A stretch of DNA of 8,710 bases from Bacteroidota bacterium. GTDB lineage: Bacteria; Bacteroidota; Bacteroidia; NS11-12g; UBA955. The stretch lies in assembly GCA_947460045.1 (NCBI GenBank), contig CANHGC010000050.1, forward strand, positions 1 through 8,710, written 5' to 3'. The notes beneath the pieces were generated by a model that did no database searches, was not told the origin of the DNA, and was given only the letters and a program-made list of their open reading frames with translations. The position numbers and the translations under genes were made by a program. This document shows, one piece after another, positions 1 through 5,325 of this stretch; the stretch's first letter is position 1, and the number at the start of each line of letters is the position of its first letter.

Positions 1-1855
1 ACCCTGGATAATTGGGGTCGAAAGCGCTTCTGCCAAAACCCAAACGCGGATGGACGTTCGATTTCCCAGTCGGCGATCCCAGCAGACTCCACACCGTGGG
101 TAGGATATCGCACTGTGAAATGGTTTTTTGTGTGGCGAAGTGGATGAGGGAGTCGGACAGCTGCTTGGCCCAGGGCAAAAGCAGTGCATTTTGCCATCCC
201 GGAGCGAGTGTAGTAGCCATGTCGGTCGATTTTTTGACCGATGATTGGCTGTTGTCGCGACCGTTAATGAGGTTGGTACGGATGTCAACCCGCGGTGCGT
301 AAATCAATACCGGTACTTCGTAATGGCCGCTTTGGCTGTAGAAATATTCTTTGTCGGAGTGACTCGTATGGTCCCCCGTAATTACGAAAACAGTATTCTC
401 AAACCACGGTTTTTTGGATGCCGTTTCAAAGAATTTGCGCAGGGCGATGTCGGTGTAAGCGATGGTGTGCTGCACAGTCCCGGGATCGCCAGGCAATTTC
501 CCTTGATAGGGCTTAGGGATGGTGTAGGGGTGGTGCGATGAGAGTGTGAAAATCGAAGCGAAAAAGGGCTTATTGAGTGAATCCAGACAGCGAGAAACGT
601 GTTGCAAGTAGGGCTCATCGAAAATGCCCCAGTTGCCGTCAAAGTCACGTTTGTAAAGGTCGGCAGGGTATTGGTCGATGCCGTGATATTGCTGCAAACC
701 TGTTTGTTTTAGGAACGACTGAAAACCCATGGTGCCGTTGTTGGATCCGTGAAAAAAGGCGGTTTTGTAGCCCTTGGCAAGCTGAAAGGCGTTGTTGACT
801 TTGTTGCTTGCGTAGGCAGAGGTGACGTAAAACTCACTCATGAGGCTGGGCATGCCACAGAAGATGCTGGGTACCATTTCGATGCTTTTGGTTCCGTTGG
901 CATAGCAGTATGGGAAATATAGGGAATGCGGATCGTTGGCAATGTTGTCGAGGAAGGGGGTGAATTTTGTGCCATTGCCAAACCCTGTGTAATCGCGTGC
1001 GAGGCTTTCAACCACGATGAAAACGATGTTGGGTTGGACCCATCCACCGCCTTGACTGCGCGACATTGGAAATGGGTGCAGGGGCTGGGTGTTTTTAAGC
1101 AGCCAATCTGTGGTAGTGGTGGTTATGGCGTTGTTTGGCCATTGCACGGCAAAATCAAAATTGGGGAGGCCATTTCGCTGCCAAGTGCTGATGATTTGCA
1201 GTGGGGTGGAGGTGACCAACGGGGCGATTTCTGGTGCTACAAAAGTGGATGCATCGATGGCTCTGAGGGGGCGAAGTTGGAGGCCACCACGAAATCCGAC
1301 GAGGCAGGTTGTGGTGAAGGTGATGGCGGTGATGAGGCCGCGCAGCGGCCTCCCTTTGAAATCAACTTGTGGGTATTGGCCGCGCACCGGAATGATTCTG
1401 AAGAGAAAATACCCCAGCGCGGCCAAACCAAGGATGATTCCCAGGTTGTCGAGAATGTAAGGGGTGAGTTTGTTGGCGTCATCGCCCAGCATATCAAACA
1501 ATTCAAAACCACTGCGCTTGGCCGTTACTTGAGAATATCCAGTATCAATCCCATTGAAAATCAGTGTTGTGAGTGCCGCTAGGAGGAATAATGCTTTGTT
1601 GATCCAGGGGTGCTTTTCTCGGAGCTGTCCGCCAAAAATCACCCAAATCCAAACAGGTAAAAACACCGCTGCCACCACCGGAACATCAAAATAAATGCCT
1701 ACCAAGTGGGCCCAAATGTATTCGTCGATGCCGATCGGTGGCAACCAAAAAGCATTGCCGGTGAACCAAATCAACCTTGAAAAAGTGAGCACCGCAAAAG
1801 CCAACAGGATCTGATTCAATAGATTTGAGCGCATTCGCCAATTCAACTTTTTCAT
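1..1855 (-). CDS. LTA synthase-like membrane sulfatase/phosphotransferase, 3' end cut by the window edge
   Basis: The frame is open from ATG at 1855 to the left window edge, giving 618 residues without a stop. Five hydrophobic segments lie at about residues 13-31, 50-76, 86-102, 131-154 and 171-188. An extracytoplasmic alkaline-phosphatase/sulfatase-fold domain follows from about residue 274. Catalytic motifs of the LtaS family are visible: NIVFIVVES (metal ligand E283), NGTKSIEMVPSI (nucleophile T322), TLSSHHPY (H441/H442) and GDHTSHSD (D495, H496). These match E255, T300, H416, D475 and H476 of Staphylococcus LtaS (family knowledge). Such enzymes move a phosphoglycerol or phosphoethanolamine-type head group from a lipid to an acceptor at the outer face of the inner membrane. 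Bacteroidota are not known to make lipoteichoic acid, so the substrate here is open. At 618 residues it is near the usual 620-660, so little is missing. Between PVLIYAPR (515-522) and SQCDILPTV (580-588) there are many more residues than usual. It starts 7 bases after the yoeB stop. Confidence 0.9.
   Translation of the reverse strand, partial: MKKLNWRMRSNLLNQILLAFAVLTFSRLIWFTGNAFWLPPIGIDEYIWAHLVGIYFDVPVVAAVFLPVWIWVIFGGQLREKHPWINKALFLLAALTTLIFNGIDTGYSQVTAKRSGFELFDMLGDDANKLTPYILDNLGIILGLAALGYFLFRIIPVRGQYPQVDFKGRPLRGLITAITFTTTCLVGFRGGLQLRPLRAIDASTFVAPEIAPLVTSTPLQIISTWQRNGLPNFDFAVQWPNNAITTTTTDWLLKNTQPLHPFPMSRSQGGGWVQPNIVFIVVESLARDYTGFGNGTKFTPFLDNIANDPHSLYFPYCYANGTKSIEMVPSIFCGMPSLMSEFYVTSAYASNKVNNAFQLAKGYKTAFFHGSNNGTMGFQSFLKQTGLQQYHGIDQYPADLYKRDFDGNWGIFDEPYLQHVSRCLDSLNKPFFASIFTLSSHHPYTIPKPYQGKLPGDPGTVQHTIAYTDIALRKFFETASKKPWFENTVFVITGDHTSHSDKEYFYSQSGHYEVPVLIYAPRVDIRTNLINGRDNSQSSVKKSTDMATTLAPGWQNALLLPWAKQLSDSLIHFATQKTISQCDILPTVWSLLGSPTGKSNVHPRLGFGRSAFDPNYPG
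1334..1352. repeat. Small GC-rich palindrome inside the LTA-synthase-like gene
   Basis: Eight-base arms GAGGCCGC and GCGGCCTC flank the three bases GCA. It encodes GRPLRGL (about residues 168-174), in the cytoplasmic loop just before the fifth membrane segment. The frame is intact. It may be chance or a trace of a small palindromic insertion. Confidence 0.5.
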
Positions 1856-1862
1856 GCGATTG

Positions 1863-2123
1863 TTAATAATGGTAACGACACTGTTGGACAATGATTTGTG
1901 TTGTATTAAAGCTGTATACCAATCTGTGCTCGAGGTTGATTCTTCGCGAATAAAAACCCTGTAAATCCCCGGTTAAGGCTTCAGGTTTTCCGGTGCCATT
2001 CATCGGATCTCTTCTGCATTCTGCGAGCAATCCATTGATTTTTTTCACGATTTTCTTATTCGTGGACTGCCAATATACATAATCGTCCCATGCTTTTGGT
2101 GTCCATGCCAATTGCAATGTCAT
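1863..2123 (-). CDS. yoeB: YoeB mRNA-interferase toxin of a yefM-yoeB module
   Basis: This 86-residue protein aligns along its length with E. coli YoeB (84 residues): WDDYVYWQ, KKIVKKIN, GKPEAL, GFYSRRI, EHRLVYS and the terminal CRYHY. The residues corresponding to the YoeB catalytic set are all present: E48 (E46 in E. coli), R67 (R65), H85 (H83) and Y86 (Y84), so the toxin looks intact. The family is known to cut mRNA in the ribosomal A site and to be held inactive by YefM. The ATG lies one base after the antitoxin stop (TAA-T-ATG), which fits translational coupling. The stop codon is 7 bases before the start of the LTA-synthase-like gene. Confidence 0.95.
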   Translation of the reverse strand: MTLQLAWTPKAWDDYVYWQSTNKKIVKKINGLLAECRRDPMNGTGKPEALTGDLQGFYSRRINLEHRLVYSFNTTQIIVQQCRYHY

Positions 2124-2124
2124 A

Positions 2125-2376
2125 TTACTCGAAGGTCTCGTGAAACAACAATTCGCCTCGTTGGGTTTGATCTATGGATTCGTAGAGCGCTTTGGCATTG
2201 TTGCGACTGCTCAAAAGGTGCAAGGTTTCCTTCATTGAATTGTATTCTTCCAATGAAATGATGACCGCATTTTGCTGTTTGCCGCGATGCACAATGTAGG
2301 TAGCTTGCTCTTCTGCCACCCGATCCAAGGTTTCCTTCAAATTGTTTCGCAGTTCTGTGTAGTTAACAACTTCCAT
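2125..2376 (-). CDS. yefM: YefM antitoxin (Phd/YefM family)
   Basis: From ATG at 2376 the product is 83 residues, the same length as E. coli YefM. An N-terminal Phd/YefM DNA-binding fold is suggested by MEVVNYTELRNNLKETLDRV, followed by the hallmark AVIISLEEYNSMKET (about 37-51). The C-terminal tail LLSSRNNAKALYESIDQ matches the toxin-wrapping region of YefM. An upstream in-frame TTG at 2400 would add eight residues (MYLIKYFI), but they fall in the operator palindrome and do not resemble YefM, so the ATG is preferred. In this family the antitoxin neutralises YoeB and represses its own promoter, with the toxin as co-repressor. The gene is the first of the module and ends one base before yoeB. 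Confidence 0.95.
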   Translation of the reverse strand: MEVVNYTELRNNLKETLDRVAEEQATYIVHRGKQQNAVIISLEEYNSMKETLHLLSSRNNAKALYESIDQTQRGELLFHETFE

Positions 2377-2382
2377 AATAAA

Positions 2383-2398
2383 GTACTTAATTAAGTAC
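2383..2398. promoter_or_regulatory. Predicted YefM/YefM-YoeB operator
   Basis: A perfect 16-bp palindrome, GTACTTAATTAAGTAC, lies 6 bases before the yefM ATG. It carries two GTAC cores whose centres (2384.5 and 2396.5) are 12 bp apart. E. coli YefM-YoeB is known to bind paired sites with TGTACA cores at the same 12-bp centre spacing. The right core on the minus strand reads TTGTACTT. The palindrome sits at or just after the predicted start of transcription, where a repressor would block it. The site is seen directly; the binding is inferred. Confidence 0.75.
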
Positions 2399-2405
2399 AA
2401 ATATA
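2398..2405 (-). promoter_or_regulatory. Bacteroidota -7 promoter box of the yefM-yoeB operon
   Basis: The minus strand reads TATATTTG, an exact match to the Bacteroidota -7 consensus TAnnTTTG, and it overlaps the operator palindrome by one base. No convincing TTTG/TTG -33 element is seen about 19-23 bases further upstream; that stretch is AT-rich and holds an 8-bp inverted repeat (AAATATAA at 2399-2406 and TTATATTT at 2413-2420). Transcription would start within the palindrome, giving a leader of under about 20 bases. Confidence 0.6.
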
Positions 2406-2484
2406 AGAATTTTTATATTTCTTTGGCTCAGTGAATCCATAATAAACGATTATAATCGGATAGAATAGTTGTTGCTTCGCACGT
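2406..2484. other. AT-rich intergenic stretch between the GH20 gene and yefM
   Basis: This short gap separates the end of the hexosaminidase gene from the toxin-antitoxin promoter. It contains a perfect 12-bp palindrome, CGATTATAATCG, at 2447-2458, but no GC-rich hairpin with a T-run that would stop transcription from the GH20 gene. Read-through into yefM is therefore possible. No reading frame or RNA gene is supported here. Confidence 0.5.
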
Positions 2485-5307
2485 CTACTTCACCACAACC
2501 TCATCCAAAAAAAGCCAAGCGGGAAGGCCAGCGCCCAAGTGATCCGTAGGAAGTTTTTTGAGGCATTTGGCGTTTATTCGAATGTATCGCGCCTCTAGCA
2601 ATGCGCCATTTGTGAGCGGCCGGTCCGCGAAATCAACCGTGTAATTCGTGTGTTTACTTGCCACCGTTCTACCCCAAATCTCGTCGTAAGCGTACTTGGT
2701 TTTTCCCAACAAAGTGCCCTTTTCTGTGTAAGCGCCCGTGGCCTTTGGCATGAGGTCCAAATACATCGTATCAAACACCGTTATAATGGGCTTGGCCATT
2801 GGCATGGGGTGCAATTCCCAAGTTTTTCCATCTACACTGGTTTCGATGGCAACCTCCGTGGGTGCAAATATCCAACTCGGTTCTACCGATAAACTGCCCA
2901 AAGTCACCGATGTCAGCGGTTTGATGCTGTCTAAATCAATCTCAATCACCACATCCTTGCCGTAAAAGCCCAACCAATGCGCACCCAAATAATCCCCGCC
3001 GAAAAGTCCGTCTGTTAGCGTTTCCGCCCCGTGGCCCGGATATCTTGCATCGGCGGGCAGAGAGAGTTTTACTTTTTTCCCAAAGGCATTGTGCCCGCGG
3101 AAACTCAAGCTACTTACTTGGGCTTCCTCACTATAACCGCTGTGTAATTCCATGGTTTTGGTCACGGCCACAAACACACTGCTATCCGTTTTTTTGCAGG
3201 GTGCGAACGCAACTCTTTCATTAAAGGGAACTAGATCCACACCCAAATCCACAAATGATTGCCAAGTTTTACCCGCCAAGCTTTTTCGGATTACCAGGGT
3301 GTCGAACAATCCACTCGCCAGCCGGGGGCGAACGCCCCCGGCCGACATCAATTCAACCCAAACGGTGTCGCGCCCAGATCGGATTTTTTGCACCAATCCA
3401 TACTGACTTCTGGCAAAACTACATCCCTCAAAAGACTTGAATTTCTCATGCGCATCCACCCGGTCTAAAAATTGCTGATAGGCCAAGCCCACATCGCCCC
3501 GAACAGGGCCCTTCCACAAAACCTCGCCCAATGCCAACATCCTCGGCAAAACCATATATTCAACCCGATCAAAATCCACCATAAACTCCGTCCACACATT
3601 CCCCTGAGCCCCCGCCACATAAACCCAATACATCGAATCCAACGCCTTGGGGATGGGGTTATAGTTGTATACATTGTACAGCGTGTTCATCCCGCCGAAT
3701 GCCGTAGGTTCACTGCTGGGACTGCCCTGGTAATGGTCGAAGTAACATGGACTCCCCGGTGTCATCACCACAGGATGATTCATTTTCGCTGCTTCAATGC
3801 CCCCCGCTTCGCCCCGCCAACTCATCACCGCGGCATTCGGCGCCAATCCGCCCTCCAAAATTTCGTCCCACCCAATGATGTTCCTTCCGTGTTCGTTCAG
3901 ATACTTCTCCATCCGGGCAATGAAATAACTCTGCAAACGCTCTTCGGGCTTGCTCCAATCGTTGTTGTCCCCCGCAGATCTGCCCACAACGCTGTTCACA
4001 TCGCGCAGAACCTTGATTCGCTGCTGACAGAGCAAACAATTTTTCCAGGCGGTTTTGTCCACCTCATCGCCACCAATGTGGATGAATGGGGCATCGGGAA
4101 ACAACGCCATCACCTCGTCTAACACCCCTTCCAAAAACCGAAACGTGGCCTCATTGCCCGCGCAATATACCGTTGAATTGTCCTTGGGATAAAATCCGCC
4201 CGGAACCACCGTTTGCGGCAAGTGAGAACAACTCAAATCCGGATACGCCGCGAGCGCTGCCGATGAATGTCCGGGCATCTCAATTTCAGGGATGATCCCC
4301 ACGCCCCGCATTTTGGCATACGCCACAATCTCTCTCACCTCTTCCTGCGTGTAAAAACCCCCGTAGGTTGGCGTTTCACCCTCTTTTTGTGGTTGGGCCG
4401 TTCGCCATGGCTCCTTGTTTCGATCCACCCGCCAAGCGCCCACATCAGTGAGTTTGGGATACCGCTTGATCTCCAATCGCCACCCCTGATCGTCGCACAA
4501 ATGCCAATGAAACACGTTGAACTTGTAATAACTCAACCAATCGATATACCGTTTGATGTCCGACGCACCATAAAAATGCCGACTCACATCCAAATGCATC
4601 CCCCGATACGGGAAAGTAGGGTAGTCTTCGATGCGCGTTTGAACGAGCGACCCCCTCTGGTTATACTCAGCCAGTTGCTGCAAGGTCCTCAAGCCCCAAA
4701 TCACCCCCTGTAAATGCTGCGCTTGCAGTACGATGCCCGCTGGTTTTCCCTGGGCGATGTTTAGGTGATAGCCTTCCGCAGGATTCGACGATACCGATTT
4801 TCGCTCGATTCTGATTTCAGGGAATTGACTGGCTTTACGCTTTTTGGATACTTTTTTTCGATGTCCTTGCACCTGGTCCAATTCGTAAATGGGCTGTAGG
4901 CCTTGCTTATAACTCATGAAACCATGCTCGTAGCCGCCTTTTGTTATTCGGTCTATGTCGCTGTCGAAGAATTTTGAAAATTGGTAAATTCTCACGGCCT
5001 CTTCCAATCGCTGGGCGATGATTTTTCGCTCTTCTAAAGAAAATTGGGTGTCGATGCTCACCCGCAAAAAGGGCGTCCAATTGAACACTTCCGCCGCGCG
5101 ATTTTCAACAAATACCTGCGGTTGGGGAACCACTACACTTTGGTAGGGGGTCGATGTAGTATTCGCCGGGGACTGTGCGTTGGCAGCACTGATGCCACCA
5201 AAAGTCGCCAAAACGAGTAACCACAATATACGAAAAACGCCGCAGATTTCCAAGTCCACAAGGGCCTTTGGAAATCTGCGGCGTTGGTTCAATTTCGAGG
5301 AGATCAT
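2485..5307 (-). CDS. GH20 beta-N-acetylhexosaminidase, periplasmic, with extended C-terminal region
   Basis: The 940-residue frame has a Sec signal peptide core at about 25-44 (ISAANA, then QS). A GH20b-like N-terminal domain spans about 55-228 and the GH20 TIM barrel about 230-597. Barrel landmarks are PYRGMHLDVSRHF (233-245), NVFHWHLCDDQGWRLEI (264-280), PEIEMPGHSSAAL (340-352), the catalytic pair D414-E415 in HIGGDEVDKTAW, IIGWDEIL (477-484), MSWRGE (495-500) and QGNVWTE (568-574). The family removes terminal GlcNAc or GalNAc residues from chitooligosaccharides, glycans or muropeptides by substrate-assisted catalysis (EC 3.2.1.52). Residues 598-940 resemble accessory beta-sandwich regions; TDGLFGG...WLGFYGKDVVIEIDLDSI (765-795) and ARYIRI (906-911) look discoidin/F5-8-like. 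There is no type IX sorting tail, so a periplasmic location is likely. A basic stretch, GHRKKVSKKRKAS (148-160), is unusual. The start is uncertain: the first ATG, 18 bases after the previous gene, gives an unusually long n-region and codons 8-25 lie in a terminator-like hairpin. An in-frame GTG (5259) or TTG (5226) are alternatives. Confidence 0.93.
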   Translation of the reverse strand: MISSKLNQRRRFPKALVDLEICGVFRILWLLVLATFGGISAANAQSPANTTSTPYQSVVVPQPQVFVENRAAEVFNWTPFLRVSIDTQFSLEERKIIAQRLEEAVRIYQFSKFFDSDIDRITKGGYEHGFMSYKQGLQPIYELDQVQGHRKKVSKKRKASQFPEIRIERKSVSSNPAEGYHLNIAQGKPAGIVLQAQHLQGVIWGLRTLQQLAEYNQRGSLVQTRIEDYPTFPYRGMHLDVSRHFYGASDIKRYIDWLSYYKFNVFHWHLCDDQGWRLEIKRYPKLTDVGAWRVDRNKEPWRTAQPQKEGETPTYGGFYTQEEVREIVAYAKMRGVGIIPEIEMPGHSSAALAAYPDLSCSHLPQTVVPGGFYPKDNSTVYCAGNEATFRFLEGVLDEVMALFPDAPFIHIGGDEVDKTAWKNCLLCQQRIKVLRDVNSVVGRSAGDNNDWSKPEERLQSYFIARMEKYLNEHGRNIIGWDEILEGGLAPNAAVMSWRGEAGGIEAAKMNHPVVMTPGSPCYFDHYQGSPSSEPTAFGGMNTLYNVYNYNPIPKALDSMYWVYVAGAQGNVWTEFMVDFDRVEYMVLPRMLALGEVLWKGPVRGDVGLAYQQFLDRVDAHEKFKSFEGCSFARSQYGLVQKIRSGRDTVWVELMSAGGVRPRLASGLFDTLVIRKSLAGKTWQSFVDLGVDLVPFNERVAFAPCKKTDSSVFVAVTKTMELHSGYSEEAQVSSLSFRGHNAFGKKVKLSLPADARYPGHGAETLTDGLFGGDYLGAHWLGFYGKDVVIEIDLDSIKPLTSVTLGSLSVEPSWIFAPTEVAIETSVDGKTWELHPMPMAKPIITVFDTMYLDLMPKATGAYTEKGTLLGKTKYAYDEIWGRTVASKHTNYTVDFADRPLTNGALLEARYIRINAKCLKKLPTDHLGAGLPAWLFLDEVVVK
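3321..3342. repeat. GC-rich palindrome inside the GH20 gene
   Basis: Ten-base arms GCCGGGGGCG and CGCCCCCGGC are separated by two bases. On the minus-strand transcript this would fold into a nine-pair, nearly all-GC stem with a GUUC loop. It encodes the residues SAGGVRPR (about 655-662), in the linker after the catalytic barrel. The reading frame stays open through it, and it is more GC-rich than its surroundings. Confidence 0.7.
5233..5285 (-). terminator. Strong hairpin plus T-run at the 5' end of the GH20 frame
   Basis: Two perfectly complementary 18-base arms, 5236-5253 (AACGCCGCAGATTTCCAA) and 5268-5285, flank a 14-base loop. On the minus strand the hairpin is followed at once by five Ts (5237-5233), the form of an intrinsic terminator. 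It begins 41 bases after the stop of the LamG-repeat gene, where its terminator would be expected. It also lies within codons 8-25 of the longest GH20 frame. It may end the upstream transcript, attenuate GH20 expression, or show that GH20 translation starts further downstream. The structure is read directly; the activity is inferred. Confidence 0.7.
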
Positions 5308-5325
5308 CCCCGCAATTTACAATCC

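Noticed and set aside
1237..1512. A minus-strand frame suggesting a separate small gene or a frameshift in the LTA-synthase-like gene
   Set aside because: Translating the whole minus strand from 1855 gives one unbroken 618-residue frame with motifs in the right order, so no frameshift is needed and the short frame is a shadow.
926..1582. A 218-residue plus-strand open frame
   Set aside because: It lies antisense to the LTA-synthase-like gene, whose minus-strand frame carries all the catalytic motifs. The plus-strand product shows no recognisable domain.
2377..2400. TTG start at 2400 for yefM, adding MYLIKYFI
   Set aside because: The extra codons fall in the operator and promoter region, and the downstream ATG gives exactly the length and N-terminus of known YefM.
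2447..2458. Perfect palindrome CGATTATAATCG as a second operator or terminator
   Set aside because: It is AT-rich with no loop and no following T-run, differs from the GTAC cores, and is short enough to arise by chance in AT-rich DNA.
3472..4122. A 216-residue plus-strand open frame
   Set aside because: It is antisense to the GH20 catalytic barrel, including the DE motif, and its His/Pro-rich composition is typical of a shadow frame.
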